A stretch of 64,000 nt of DNA from the NCBI RefSeq assembly GCF_015291645.1, contig NZ_CP030055.1, positions 5,580,001 to 5,644,000 on the forward strand, given 5' to 3'. This DNA is from Bradyrhizobium sp. CCBAU 53340. GTDB taxonomy: Bacteria; Pseudomonadota; Alphaproteobacteria; Rhizobiales; Xanthobacteraceae. Of this stretch, positions 8,289 through 17,525 are shown one piece after another (positions within the stretch are counted from its first letter, which is position 1; every line of letters begins with the position of its first letter). The position numbers and the translations under genes were made by a program. A model generated the notes under the pieces. That model ran no database searches and had not been told where the DNA came from. It was given only the letters and a program-made list of their open reading frames with translations.

Positions 8289-9215
8289 ATGGAAGTTTAT
8301 CTAGCGCAGCCGCGCGGCTTTTGTGCGGGCGTGGTGCGCGCGATCGAGATCGTGGAGCGGGCGCTGGAGAAATACGGTCCGCCCGTCTACGTGCGCCACG
8401 AGATCGTGCATAACAAATACGTCGTCGAGAGCCTGAAGGCCAAAGGCGCCATCTTCGTCGAGGAGCTGTCCGAGGTTCCACCGAAGGCCGTGACCGTTTT
8501 CAGCGCCCATGGCGTCGCCCGCAGCGTCGAGGAGGAGGCTGCCGCGCGCGACCTTCCGGTGCTCAATGCCACCTGTCCCCTGGTCACGAAAGTTCACAAT
8601 CAGGGGAAGCGCTACATCACCAAGGGCCGTACCCTGATCCTGATCGGCCATGCCGGCCACCCCGAGGTCGAGGGCACCATGGGCCAGGTTCCCGGCCCCG
8701 TTTTGCTGGTCCAGAGCGTCGAAGAGGCCAAGGCCCTGACGCTTCCGGCAGATACGCCAGTGGCCTACATCACCCAGACCACCCTGTCGGTCGACGACAC
8801 CAGGGGCATTATTGAGGCTCTTCAAGCCAAATTTACAGATATTCAAGGCCCGGATATCCGGGATATCTGCTATGCGACACAGAACCGCCAATCTGCGGTA
8901 AGGGACTTGAGCAAGCTGGTCGACGTGATTTTGGTGGTGGGCGCTGCCAATAGCTCGAACTCGAACCGGCTCCGCGAGATCGGCACCGAGGCCGGTGTCG
9001 CGAGTTATCTGATCGCCGATGGCCGCGAGCTCAATCCGGAGTGGTTGAATGGTGCCAAGTCAGTCGGCCTCACGGCCGGCGCCTCGGCGCCCGAGGTGCT
9101 GGTGGATGACGTGATCGAAGCGCTGCGGCGGATCGGACCGGTGACGGTCTCGGTGCTCCCCGGCCGCGAGGAAAACATCGAATTCAGGCTTCCGGCCGAG
9201 CTGGCTGCAAGCTGA
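8289..9215 (+). CDS. ispH: IspH (LytB): 4-hydroxy-3-methylbut-2-enyl diphosphate reductase
   Basis: IspH catalyses the last MEP-pathway step, reducing HMBPP to IPP and DMAPP with a 4Fe-4S cluster. In this 308-residue protein the three cluster cysteines are Cys12, Cys96 and Cys194. Substrate residues His41, His74, His124, Glu126 and the SSN at 222-224 are all present. I use ATG 8289, which begins [14 protein letters not shown] as in the family; a TTG six codons upstream is possible but unnecessary. Paired with hpnH 35 bases downstream, it supplies isoprenoid precursors for squalene and hopanoids. It may be a second, pathway-dedicated copy. Confidence 0.95.
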   Translation: MEVYLAQPRGFCAGVVRAIEIVERALEKYGPPVYVRHEIVHNKYVVESLKAKGAIFVEELSEVPPKAVTVFSAHGVARSVEEEAAARDLPVLNATCPLVTKVHNQGKRYITKGRTLILIGHAGHPEVEGTMGQVPGPVLLVQSVEEAKALTLPADTPVAYITQTTLSVDDTRGIIEALQAKFTDIQGPDIRDICYATQNRQSAVRDLSKLVDVILVVGAANSSNSNRLREIGTEAGVASYLIADGRELNPEWLNGAKSVGLTAGASAPEVLVDDVIEALRRIGPVTVSVLPGREENIEFRLPAELAAS

Positions 9216-9250
9216 CCTACCTGAATTTCAAGCCCAGAAAGAAACGTGTA

Positions 9251-10411
9251 ATGGCAATCCCCTTCTTCAAGGAAATGCGTATCGGCGGCTATTTGCTCAA
9301 GCAGAAACTGCTTGGCCGCAAGCGCTATCCGCTCGTGCTGATGCTGGAGCCGCTGTTCCGCTGCAACCTCGCCTGCGTCGGTTGCGGCAAGATCGATTAT
9401 CCCGATGCGATCCTCAACCGCCGCATGACGGCGCAGGAGTGCTGGGACGCCGCCGACGAGTGCGGCGCGCCGATGGTGGCTATCCCCGGCGGCGAGCCGC
9501 TGATCCACAAGGAGATCGGCGAGATCGTGCGCGGCCTCGTGGCGCGCAAGAAGTTCGTCTCGCTCTGCACCAACGCGCTGCTGCTCGAGAAGAAGCTCGA
9601 TCTGTTCGAGCCCTCCCCGTACCTGTTCTTCTCCGTGCACCTCGACGGCCTGCGTGACCATCACGACAAGGCGGTGTCGCAAGTTGGCGTGTTCGACCGC
9701 GCCGTCTCCGCGATCAAGGCGGCCAAGGCGCGCGGCTTCACCGTCAACGTCAACGCCACCATCTTCGACGGCCACCCGGCCGAGGAGATCGCGAAGTTCC
9801 TCGACCTCACCGTCGAGCTCGGCGTCGGCGTCTCGATGTCGCCCGGCTACGCTTATGAGCGCGCGCCGGACCAGGAGCACTTCCTCAACCGCACCAAGAC
9901 CAAGAAGCTGTTCCGCGACGTCTTTGCGCTCGGCAAGGGCAAGAAGTGGAATTTCATGCACTCCGGCCTGTTCCTCGACTTCCTCGCCGGCAACCAGTCC
10001 TACGAGTGCACGCCGTGGGGCATGCCCGCGCGCAACATCTTCGGTTGGCAGAAGCCCTGCTATTTGCTCGGTGAAGGCTACGCAAAAACCTTCAAGGAGC
10101 TGATGGACACCACCGACTGGGAGACCTACGGCACCGGCAAGTACGAGAAGTGCGCCGACTGTATGGCCCATTGCGGCTACGAGCCGACGGCCGCGACCGC
10201 AGCTCTCACCAACCCGCTGAAGGCGATGTGGGTGTCGCTGCGCGGCATCAAGACCTCAGGCCCGATGGCGCCGGAGATCGACATGTCGAAGCAGCGCCCG
10301 GCGCAGTACATCTTCTCCGAGCAGGTCCAGAAGAAGCTCTCCGAGATCCGCAAGGACGAAGCCGAGGCCGCAGCGGCGAAGGCCGCACGAAAGGCTTCGA
10401 CGGCGGCGTAA
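9251..10411 (+). CDS. hpnH: HpnH: radical SAM adenosylhopane synthase
   Basis: HpnH joins the 5'-deoxyadenosyl group to diploptene, giving adenosylhopane, the first step of hopanoid side-chain extension. This 386-residue protein has the radical-SAM cluster motif CNLACVGC with Cys38, Cys42 and Cys45. A PGGEPL segment (about 81-86) and a C-terminal Cys region (KCADCMAHCGY) follow, all as in the HpnH family. It lies 35 bases after ispH and ends at a strong intrinsic terminator. The acting partner HpnG (nucleosidase) is encoded 7 kb away, across a sugar-uptake cassette. Confidence 0.95.
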   Translation: MAIPFFKEMRIGGYLLKQKLLGRKRYPLVLMLEPLFRCNLACVGCGKIDYPDAILNRRMTAQECWDAADECGAPMVAIPGGEPLIHKEIGEIVRGLVARKKFVSLCTNALLLEKKLDLFEPSPYLFFSVHLDGLRDHHDKAVSQVGVFDRAVSAIKAAKARGFTVNVNATIFDGHPAEEIAKFLDLTVELGVGVSMSPGYAYERAPDQEHFLNRTKTKKLFRDVFALGKGKKWNFMHSGLFLDFLAGNQSYECTPWGMPARNIFGWQKPCYLLGEGYAKTFKELMDTTDWETYGTGKYEKCADCMAHCGYEPTAATAALTNPLKAMWVSLRGIKTSGPMAPEIDMSKQRPAQYIFSEQVQKKLSEIRKDEAEAAAAKAARKASTAA

Positions 10412-10435
10412 GTCGCGCCAGTCGGCACGAACGAA

Positions 10436-10475
10436 AAAGGTCCGGTCGCCGATGGCGACCGGGCCTTTTCTTTGG
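10436..10475 (+). terminator. Intrinsic terminator after hpnH
   Basis: A 15-bp stem (10436-10450 with 10454-10468, one G-T pair) with a 3-base loop is followed by a T-rich run, 25 bases after the hpnH stop. Its sequence is nearly identical to the hairpin at 17469-17503. Confidence 0.88.
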
Positions 10476-10788
10476 TTCGCTCTCCCACAAAATGAAAAAC
10501 AACCCCATGCACAGTAGAAGCGCGATTGCTCGACGGCATGGGGGCTACCCCGTTTAGGTCGTTGCAGCGTCGAGCAAATCAGCAGCAAACCGGCGAGGAT
10601 CACGGATTTGCGGCGCGGGTTCGTTTTCGTAACCAGCCGCGCCGTCAGCCGACGCGATTCAAGGATGGCCGTCACTCGCCCTAACCTCACCTGATCTGCC
10701 GCTAGGCCACGCCTTGACCGACGCGAGCAGACGATCCCAAAGGCAGCCGCCGTTTAATGGTTGCTACGAACTGAAGCCCCCAAAACAA
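10476..10788. other. Intergenic stretch with a short palindrome
   Basis: No gene is supported in these roughly 310 bases. An inverted repeat CCCCATGC (10503-10510) / GCATGGGG (10536-10543) flanks 25 bases. It looks like a fragment of a dispersed intergenic repeat, but a single copy cannot establish this. Confidence 0.45.
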
Positions 10789-10820
10789 GGAGGCCCGATC
10801 GCCATCGCGATCGGGCCTCC
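10789..10820 (-). terminator. Intrinsic terminator of the porin gene
   Basis: A perfect 14-bp stem (10789-10802 with 10807-10820) encloses the loop CATC. Read leftward it is followed by the T-rich TTGTTTT. It lies 32 bases beyond the porin stop. Confidence 0.88.
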
Positions 10821-10851
10821 TCTTCTGTTCAGCAGACGCGTTGTCGCCCGA

Positions 10852-12198
10852 TCAGAAATGGACCTCGGTGCGCATGCCGAGAACCACGGCGTTGTCGGTC
10901 TTCACGCCTGCGGCGTTGAAGCCGCGCCCGCCGGGATTGATCACATATTGCGCGTCGAACTTGAGGTTCATCCAGCCGGTCGCCTGCCATCCGTACCAGA
11001 CTTCGAGCGGCACTTCGTTGCCGCCGGCGTTGGGTCCGAGCGCGGCCGAATTCACGTGGGTGGTGCCCACGGCGAAGCCGACTTCGTCCATGGGACGCCA
11101 GGCGAACGTTCCGGTGTGCTTGAAGCCTCCGGCGATCTGGTAGTCCTGGTACGAGGTGCGATGATCCGCAACGGTGGTATTGAGGAAGGTGTACCAACCC
11201 ACCGCACCCGGGCCGTCAACAGTCAACCGCTGCACGATCGACTCGTAGACGCCGTAGCGGCCGCGTTGATCGCCGAGATTTTGATCGGGAACGCCACCCG
11301 TGCCCGGGATGGTGGAGATGATACCCGGAAGGCCGCCGTCGATGGTCGAGGCGCTGTCATACCAGCCGCCAACTCTCCATGTCCCGTTCAGGGGGCCTTT
11401 GGGCGCCCAGACGAGCTCCACCGGCACCAGCACGCCGCTGGCGGGACTCGAGTGAGGGACGCCGGGCAGGAAGTAGACGGTCGGATCGTCCGTCGTCAGA
11501 TAGTTCGGATTGGCGTCGTAGACGCCGACCGAAAGCGTGAATTCCGGAGCCACCTTGACGTGGGCGACGCCGCCCCACTGGCTCACCGGCCAGTTGTAGA
11601 TGTAGCCACCCTGGATGTTGCCGGGCTGGCCGCCGCAGAAGGTCAGGTTGATGAACTCGCACAGGCCGAAGAAGAAGTCGGAGCCGACGGGAAGACGGCC
11701 GCCCTTGAGCTCGAGGCGGTTATCGAAAAGCATCTGCGAGTAGTAGAGCTGAGTGAGGCGCAGAATATTGCCGCGGCCGAACACTTCGTTGGTCAGCTGC
11801 AAGGCGGGAATGCCCGCCTCGGTATTCAGATTCTTGCCAAAGCGGTCGACCAGCGTGAGGCCGACGCTGCCGCCCTGGATGCCCGCGAGCTTGCCCATGT
11901 CGAACTTGGCGCCAAACCACAACTGGCCGGCATTGGCCGCGGTGTTCTTGCTTCCGCCCGAGAGGTTGCCGACAGCTTCGTCACCCAGCGTCAGGCCCAG
12001 CTCGATGCCCTGCTCCTTCAGCTTCGTCCTGCCGAGATCGCCGAACAGATATGGCCTCGTCCAGAAGTCGTCCTGCGCATAGGGAACAGGCGCAGCTTTC
12101 GTTGAAAAATCGGCCGCATGCACTGCGCCGCCCCATAGCGATGTCAACACGATCCCCACACCACACGCCGATGTGGTGTTTACAAACCTGCGCAGCAT
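10852..12198 (-). CDS. Carbohydrate-selective porin, OprB family
   Basis: This 448-residue outer-membrane porin has an N-terminal signal peptide (about 1-29, ending AVHAA). The rest is beta-barrel: alternating hydrophobic residues, many Gly/Trp/Tyr, and a terminal Phe (RTEVHF) expected for BAM recognition. The pattern GIELGLTLGDEAVGN and the LELKGGRLPVGSDF region fit OprB sugar porins. It lies 145 bases downstream of a CUT2-type sugar ABC transporter on the same strand, so it probably provides outer-membrane passage for the same sugar. The sugar itself cannot be told. Confidence 0.88.
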   Translation of the reverse strand: MLRRFVNTTSACGVGIVLTSLWGGAVHAADFSTKAAPVPYAQDDFWTRPYLFGDLGRTKLKEQGIELGLTLGDEAVGNLSGGSKNTAANAGQLWFGAKFDMGKLAGIQGGSVGLTLVDRFGKNLNTEAGIPALQLTNEVFGRGNILRLTQLYYSQMLFDNRLELKGGRLPVGSDFFFGLCEFINLTFCGGQPGNIQGGYIYNWPVSQWGGVAHVKVAPEFTLSVGVYDANPNYLTTDDPTVYFLPGVPHSSPASGVLVPVELVWAPKGPLNGTWRVGGWYDSASTIDGGLPGIISTIPGTGGVPDQNLGDQRGRYGVYESIVQRLTVDGPGAVGWYTFLNTTVADHRTSYQDYQIAGGFKHTGTFAWRPMDEVGFAVGTTHVNSAALGPNAGGNEVPLEVWYGWQATGWMNLKFDAQYVINPGGRGFNAAGVKTDNAVVLGMRTEVHF

Positions 12199-12343
12199 TT
12201 CTTTCGTCCTTCCGCCGTCTCAGGCTTTGTCACTCTTGCCTCACGTCCCCGCCAAGCCCTCGAGCCTGGAACGCGCTCCTTCCCCAGCACACGCAGCCGC
12301 ACGCCCACAAAGCTGCCTTGTGTCAACTGGAGCCTGGATTCCG

Positions 12344-13402
12344 TCATGTCTGGTCGCCCGTCCTCACCGGCAGCGCGTCCACGCCGCGCGGTGCTGCGCC
12401 CTGCTGTCCTTCAGCTGTCGATCTCGGCGCCGTGCGAGCGAGGCCGGCCAGCGCCATCTTGCGCCGCCGTCGGGCCTGCAGCTGTTGATCCGCCAGCACG
12501 CCGATCAGAATCACCGTCCCCATCACCGCAAAGTTCAGGGAATTGGGGATGCCGAGAATATTCACAAGGTTCTGCAGTACCTGCAGCAGCGCCGTGCCCA
12601 GCACGATGCCGAGGATGGAGCCTTCGCCGCCGCGCAGGCTGCACCCGCCGAGGACGGCAGCCGCGATCGCGTAGAGCTCGTAGAAATTGCCGAAGGAGCT
12701 CGGAGACACCGAGTTCGTGTAGAACACGAACAGGACCGTCGAGACTCCGGCGAGCCCGCCGCTGATGATGTAGGCGGCGGCGATCACGAGATTGGTGTTG
12801 ATGCCCGAGAAGCGCGCCGCCTCCTCGTTCTTGCCGACGGCATAAAGCCAGCGCCCGTAGACCGAGCGGTGAAGCAGCACGCCGAGGACGAGCGCAAGGA
12901 CGATCAGAAGGATGAAGGTGTTCGGGATGCCCGCCACATTGCCGGAGGCAATGTTGCTCAGTGTCGCGGCCTCGTCGCCATAGCCGAAGCCGCGTGTCGA
13001 GTCCGTCGTGTAGTAGCGCGCGGCGCCGCGATAGATCAGCAGCCCGCACAGCGTCACGATGAACGGCTGCATCTTCAACCGGGTGACGAGGAAGCCCTGA
13101 ATTCCTCCCAGCGCCAGCCCGCCGAGCAACACGGCCAGCAGCGCCAACGGCCAGGGAACCTCATACGTCGTCAGAAGGTCGATGAACACGACGCCGAGCA
13201 GCGCGAACATCGAGCCGAGCGAGAGGTCGATGCCGCCGGTGATGATCACGAGCCCCTCGCCGAGCGCGAACACACCGAACAGGCCGATCAGGTTGGCCAT
13301 GTTCAGCAGGTTCACGACCGACAGGAAGGCCGGATTGATCGCCCCCGTGACGGCGGAAATCACCAGGAGCAGCAGGCCGAGGCCGAGTTCTTTCTTGTTC
13401 AT
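12344..13402 (-). CDS. CUT2 sugar ABC transporter permease (RbsC-like)
   Basis: This 352-residue inner-membrane permease has the typical 8-10 span pattern of ribose/xylose-type transporters. The conserved GGIDLSLGSM (about 56-65) near the N-terminus and GGxSLRGGEGS loop (about 253-263) are both visible. It forms a homodimeric channel fed by the binding protein and powered by the adjacent ATPase. The start overlaps the ATPase stop by 4 bases (ATGA), so expression is coupled. The C-terminus carries about 35 extra polar residues beyond the last span. Confidence 0.93.
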   Translation of the reverse strand: MNKKELGLGLLLLVISAVTGAINPAFLSVVNLLNMANLIGLFGVFALGEGLVIITGGIDLSLGSMFALLGVVFIDLLTTYEVPWPLALLAVLLGGLALGGIQGFLVTRLKMQPFIVTLCGLLIYRGAARYYTTDSTRGFGYGDEAATLSNIASGNVAGIPNTFILLIVLALVLGVLLHRSVYGRWLYAVGKNEEAARFSGINTNLVIAAAYIISGGLAGVSTVLFVFYTNSVSPSSFGNFYELYAIAAAVLGGCSLRGGEGSILGIVLGTALLQVLQNLVNILGIPNSLNFAVMGTVILIGVLADQQLQARRRRKMALAGLARTAPRSTAEGQQGAAPRGVDALPVRTGDQT

Positions 13403-14925
13403 GGCGCAGCCGCTTCCGCGGTCTCCAGCGCCTGGCCGATCGCAAGCTGCAAGACGTTGTATTCGCTGAACTGCCGGCGCTCCAGCACGCCGCTGACGCG
13501 CCCTTCATGCATCACCGCGATCCGGTCGGAGACGCCAATGACCTCCTCCATGTCGGAAGAAATCATCACGATCGCGACGCCCTGGTCGGCGAGCTCGCGC
13601 ATCAAGGCGTAGATCTCGCTCTTGGCGCCGACGTCGACGCCACGGGTCGGCTCGTCGAAGAACATCACGCGCGGCCGCATGGAAAGCCACTTGCCCACCA
13701 CGACCTTTTGCTGGTTGCCGCCGGAGAGCGTCACGGCCTCCACATCGATGCTCGGCACCTTGATGGAGAGGCGCCTCACCTGCGCTTTGGCGACTACGCG
13801 CTCGGCCGGACCGCTGACCAGCCACATCCGTGCGTAATCCAGGAGGCTGGCCAGCGTCACGTTCTCCCGGATCGACAGCTCCAGCACGAGCCCGGATTTC
13901 TTGCGGTCCTCCGGCATCAGATAGATGCCTTGCCTGATCGCGTCCCGCGGCGAAGCGACATCGACCGGCGCGTCGTCGATCCTGATCTCGCCGCCCAGCA
14001 GCGGATCGATGCCGAAAGCCGCGCGCGCCAGCGAGGTGCGGCCGGCGCCGACGAGCCCCGCCAGTCCGAGGATCTCGCCATGCCGCACGGAAAGATCGAT
14101 CTGCCGGTCGGGGAAGGCCGACGTCACGAGGCCGACGATGTCGCAGCCGCCCGGCTGCGCCGGCCGCTTCGGCGGCGTGTGCAGCGCTTTCAGGTCGCGG
14201 CCGATCATCAGGCGGATCATCGCGGCGTGGCTCAGCTCGCCCCGCGCCAGCTCTCCCACCGTGCGCCCGTCGCGCAGCACCACGACGCGGTCGGCGCAGG
14301 TCATGATCTCGCCGAGCCGGTGAGAGATGTAGATCACGGCGATGCCGTGCGCCTTCAGATCGGCAATCACCTCCAGCAGCCGTTCAGTTTCCGAAATCGT
14401 CAGACTGGAGGTCGGCTCGTCCATGATGATCACACGAGCGTCGATCGAGAGCGCCTTGGCGATCTCCACCAACTGACGCTCGGCAATCGACAGATTGTCG
14501 ACCGGCGTGTCCGGGGCGAAATCGGCACCCAGCCGTTCCAGCAGCGGCGTCACGCGGGCGCGCATCTCGGCATTATCCACCAGCTTCAGCGGACCGCCGA
14601 CAAGCCGCTCGCGCCCGATGAAGACGTTGGCGGCGACGTCGAGGTTTTCGAACAGGTTCAGTTCCTGATGCACGAAGGCGATGCCGGCCTGCGTCGCCTC
14701 GTTGACCGTCAAACGGGCGTGGTCGGTGCCGCCGATGCGGATCACGCCCGCGCTCGGCGCGATCACGCCGCCGAGCACGCGCATCAGCGTGGATTTACCG
14801 GCGCCGTTCTCGCCGATCAGACCCAACACCTCGCCGCGATGCACACGCAGGCTGACGTCGTCGAGGGCCATGACCCCGGGATAGGACTTGCTGATCCCGG
14901 CGAGTTCGAACAGGATTTCCGCCAT
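13399..14925 (-). CDS. CUT2 sugar ABC transporter ATPase (RbsA-like, two NBDs)
   Basis: This 508-residue cytoplasmic ATPase has two fused nucleotide-binding domains. NBD1 has Walker A GENGAGKST at 38-46 and a signature-like SIAERQ. NBD2 (from about 255) has the degenerate Walker A GLVGAGRTS and the signature LSGGNQQK, the usual asymmetry of RbsA/XylG proteins. A strong GGGAGGAGA ribosome-binding site precedes ATG 14925. It lies between the binding-protein gene (49 bases upstream) and the permease (4-base overlap), giving the order binding protein, ATPase, permease, then porin. Confidence 0.94.
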   Translation of the reverse strand: MAEILFELAGISKSYPGVMALDDVSLRVHRGEVLGLIGENGAGKSTLMRVLGGVIAPSAGVIRIGGTDHARLTVNEATQAGIAFVHQELNLFENLDVAANVFIGRERLVGGPLKLVDNAEMRARVTPLLERLGADFAPDTPVDNLSIAERQLVEIAKALSIDARVIIMDEPTSSLTISETERLLEVIADLKAHGIAVIYISHRLGEIMTCADRVVVLRDGRTVGELARGELSHAAMIRLMIGRDLKALHTPPKRPAQPGGCDIVGLVTSAFPDRQIDLSVRHGEILGLAGLVGAGRTSLARAAFGIDPLLGGEIRIDDAPVDVASPRDAIRQGIYLMPEDRKKSGLVLELSIRENVTLASLLDYARMWLVSGPAERVVAKAQVRRLSIKVPSIDVEAVTLSGGNQQKVVVGKWLSMRPRVMFFDEPTRGVDVGAKSEIYALMRELADQGVAIVMISSDMEEVIGVSDRIAVMHEGRVSGVLERRQFSEYNVLQLAIGQALETAEAAAP

Positions 14926-14974
14926 TCATCTCCTCCCGCAGGACGCCCGGCGGCCGTGCCGCCGGGCGCCGAAG

Positions 14975-15937
14975 TCACTTCTTCAGGAGGTCCTTCAGGT
15001 TTGCGGTGAATTCCGCGACGTTGGACTTGCTGATCACCTTGGTCGGCACGATCAGCTTGCCGTCCGCCGGGATCCAGGACTTGTCACCGTTCAGCGTCTT
15101 GATGATGTTGGTGGCGGAGAGATAGCCGAACTCGTAAGGCTGCTGCACCACCGTCGATTCGATCGTGCCGTCGGAAACGCCCCGCAGCGTGCGCTGGTCC
15201 TCGTCGAAGCCGACGATCTTCACCTTGCCGGCCTTGCCCGCCGCCTTGACCGCGTCATAGATCAGCGGCGTCTCGTAGCTCCAGAGGCCGGACAGCAGCG
15301 CAATGTCGGGATATTTGACGAGCACGTTCTCGATATTCGCCTTGGCCTTGGCGAAGTCGACCTGGTCGGTGTACACGTCGACCAGCTCGACCTTGGTGCC
15401 GGCGATCGCATCCTTGATGCCCTGCACCCGCTCGCGGGCATTGTCGGCATCCATCGTGCCGACGAACAGCGCGATCTTGCCACCGTTCGGCAGCGCCTTC
15501 TTGATCTCCTCGCCGGCTTGCCGCCCGGCCGCGACGTTGTCGGTGCCGATATAGGCGAGACGCTTGCTCTGCGGCGCATCGCTATCCGTCGTGATCAACA
15601 CGGTCTTGGCCGCGACCTTGTTGAGCTCTTCGGTCGCGTGCGGCGCATCGTCGACCGAGATGGAGATGCCGGCAACGCCACGCACCAAGAGGTCGTCCAG
15701 CTCGCGTCGCTGGCCCGCCGCCGTGCCTTCGTTGGTGACGATCAATTCGATATTGTAGTCCGGGTGCTCCTTCTGTGCCTTTTCAAGCCCACGGCCGGCG
15801 ATGGTCCAGAAGTCGGCCGCCACGTTGGTGACCAGCGCGATGGTCTTTTTCTGCTGGGCCTGCGCCATCCCCGTCGCCATCGAAAGCGCGGCGGTCGCGA
15901 GCAGCGGGATTAGCAATTTCTTCATTGATCCGTTCAT
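14975..15937 (-). CDS. Periplasmic sugar-binding protein of CUT2 ABC transporter
   Basis: This 320-residue ribose/galactose-type binding protein (Peripla_BP_4 fold) has a signal peptide of about 27 residues ending MAQAQ. Family features include SISVDD in the N-terminal lobe, TTDSDAP, and IVGFDEDQRTL in the C-terminal lobe. A GGGAGGT site precedes ATG 15937; a second ATG four codons in is also possible. It is the first gene of the transporter operon and faces the ROK regulator across a 256-base intergenic region. The ligand is not deducible. Confidence 0.93.
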   Translation of the reverse strand: MNGSMKKLLIPLLATAALSMATGMAQAQQKKTIALVTNVAADFWTIAGRGLEKAQKEHPDYNIELIVTNEGTAAGQRRELDDLLVRGVAGISISVDDAPHATEELNKVAAKTVLITTDSDAPQSKRLAYIGTDNVAAGRQAGEEIKKALPNGGKIALFVGTMDADNARERVQGIKDAIAGTKVELVDVYTDQVDFAKAKANIENVLVKYPDIALLSGLWSYETPLIYDAVKAAGKAGKVKIVGFDEDQRTLRGVSDGTIESTVVQQPYEFGYLSATNIIKTLNGDKSWIPADGKLIVPTKVISKSNVAEFTANLKDLLKK

Positions 15938-16042
15938 GTAAACCTCCCTTTGGCCGCCCTGATGAGGGCTTCACAGCGCTTCTGCGCCTTATTTTATTTA
16001 CACAGCGAAGAAATGTCGCAGCGCAAAAGCACCCAAAACGGG

Positions 16043-16078
16043 ATGTACTGGCCGCTTCTTCAAGCGGAAATAGTACAT
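16043..16078. promoter_or_regulatory. Nested inverted repeat in the ABC/ROK intergenic region (putative operator)
   Basis: ATGTACT (16043-16049) pairs with AGTACAT (16072-16078), and inside it CCGCTT (16052-16057) pairs with AAGCGG (16062-16067). Two concentric palindromes between divergent transporter and ROK genes are what a repressor site or attenuating stem would look like. Binding by the ROK protein is inference. Confidence 0.55.
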
Positions 16079-16193
16079 GAGGTATGATATTAGTAAATAT
16101 GGCCACTAACGACGCGTTCCCGACTGTGCCTTTTCAATCACATCTTCCTCACACGGGCTCATTAAATTCATCTCGCGAATTAAAAGGGGCAAT

Positions 16194-17462
16194 ATGACTG
16201 ACCTGATTGAGCCGTCGAGACGCATGTCGACCCTGCTCCGCGGCTCGAACCGTGGCCGACTCGTCGACGTCCTGCGGCGCCAGGGGCCGCTGCCGCGTGT
16301 GGAGCTCGCCCGCAGCACGGGATTGAGTTTCCCGGCCGTTTCCGGCCTCACCTCGAAACTGATCGCGGAAGAGCTGCTGTGCGAGACCGAGGCGGCGACG
16401 GTCCCCTGGTCCGACGATGCCGACGAAGACGACGCCGAGGGGCTGAGCGGCCGCCGCCGCGGCCGGCCCGCGGTGCTGCTGACCCTGAACCCGGAGTTCG
16501 GGCGCATCATCGCGGTCTCGCTGCGCATGAATCTGATCGAAACATTGATCGCCGATTTCAGCGGTACCAGCCTCGCGCAGTCGCGGCTCGAGATCGCGAC
16601 GCGCAGCCTCAATGCGGGCGCGTTATGCGATCTCGTGATCGCGCAGATCGATGCGATGCTGGAGGCGACGGCGACGCCGCGCCATCGGCTGCTCGGGATC
16701 GGGATCGCCCTGCAGGGTATCGTCAACGCCGACACGGGCCGGCATCTGTGGAGTCCGGCGCTCTCCATCACCGACATCGATCTGGCGAACCCGGTGCGCC
16801 TGGCCTTCGGCGCCGAAGTCGTGATGGCGAATGACGCTGTCGCGGTTGCGCTCGCTCTCTGCGCCGCGGAGCCGTCACTGGCGCAGGGCCTCTCGGCCAC
16901 GATCATGGTCGGCCACGGCGTCGGCATGGGCGTCGTCGTCGACGGCGAAGCGCGCTGGGGCGCCGGCGCCAGCAGCGAGATCGGCCATATCAAGCTGGGA
17001 TCGAACGGGCCGCAATGCCGCTGCGGCCAGCGCGGCTGCATCGAGGCCTATCTGGCCGACTATGCGCTCTACCGCGACGCCCGCACCTTTCTCGATCTGC
17101 CGCCGGCAGACTCGCAGCAGCCGTCCGAGGCGCAGATGGCCCTACTGCGCGAACGGGCACTCAGCGGCGACCCGCGCCTCGCGCACCTGTTCCAGCAGGC
17201 CGGCCGCGCGCTGGCCGAGGCGGTTGCGGCAACGATCTCCGTGCTGCGCCCGCATCATGTGATCCTCGCAGGGCCCGGCCTGCAGGCCTTCGACATGATG
17301 CGTCATGCGTATGAACAGCGGCTCGAGCAGGCGGTGTTGCCATGGCTGCTCAAGTCGACGGCCATTTATCTGCGTCCAAGCGAGTCGGCGGCGATTGTCG
17401 AGGGCATGATGCGGCGGACGCTGTTCGTCGTGGACCGAAACCGCATGGAAGCGACCGAGTGA
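16194..17462 (+). CDS. ROK-family transcriptional regulator
   Basis: This 422-residue protein has an N-terminal winged helix-turn-helix (about 20-75; RVELARSTGLSFPAVSGLTSK). An acidic linker (about 85-100) precedes an ROK sugar-kinase-like domain. The ROK zinc motif CRCGQRGCIEAY and the preceding EIGH are present; the catalytic fold is kept for sugar sensing. ATG 16194 follows an AAAAGGGG site. Divergent from the CUT2 operon, it is the obvious candidate regulator, responding to the transported sugar or its phosphate. No catabolic enzyme for the sugar lies in the cassette. Confidence 0.92.
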   Translation: MTDLIEPSRRMSTLLRGSNRGRLVDVLRRQGPLPRVELARSTGLSFPAVSGLTSKLIAEELLCETEAATVPWSDDADEDDAEGLSGRRRGRPAVLLTLNPEFGRIIAVSLRMNLIETLIADFSGTSLAQSRLEIATRSLNAGALCDLVIAQIDAMLEATATPRHRLLGIGIALQGIVNADTGRHLWSPALSITDIDLANPVRLAFGAEVVMANDAVAVALALCAAEPSLAQGLSATIMVGHGVGMGVVVDGEARWGAGASSEIGHIKLGSNGPQCRCGQRGCIEAYLADYALYRDARTFLDLPPADSQQPSEAQMALLRERALSGDPRLAHLFQQAGRALAEAVAATISVLRPHHVILAGPGLQAFDMMRHAYEQRLEQAVLPWLLKSTAIYLRPSESAAIVEGMMRRTLFVVDRNRMEATE

Positions 17463-17468
17463 AAACGC

Positions 17469-17505
17469 AAAAGGCCCGGTTGCCGATGGCGACCGGGCCT
17501 TTTTG
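17469..17505. terminator. Intrinsic terminator between ROK gene and hpnG
   Basis: A 16-bp stem (17469-17484 with 17488-17503, one G-T pair) is flanked by A-rich and T-rich runs and so can act in both directions. It serves the ROK gene rightward and hpnG leftward (20 bases past its stop). The core differs at only two positions from the hpnH terminator hairpin. Confidence 0.88.
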
Positions 17506-17525
17506 TTGTCAGGTCGACGATCCGC

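Noticed and set aside
10714..12105. 463-residue frame antisense to the porin gene
   Set aside because: It has no recognisable domain and lies on the complement of a well-supported OprB gene with signal peptide and terminal Phe.
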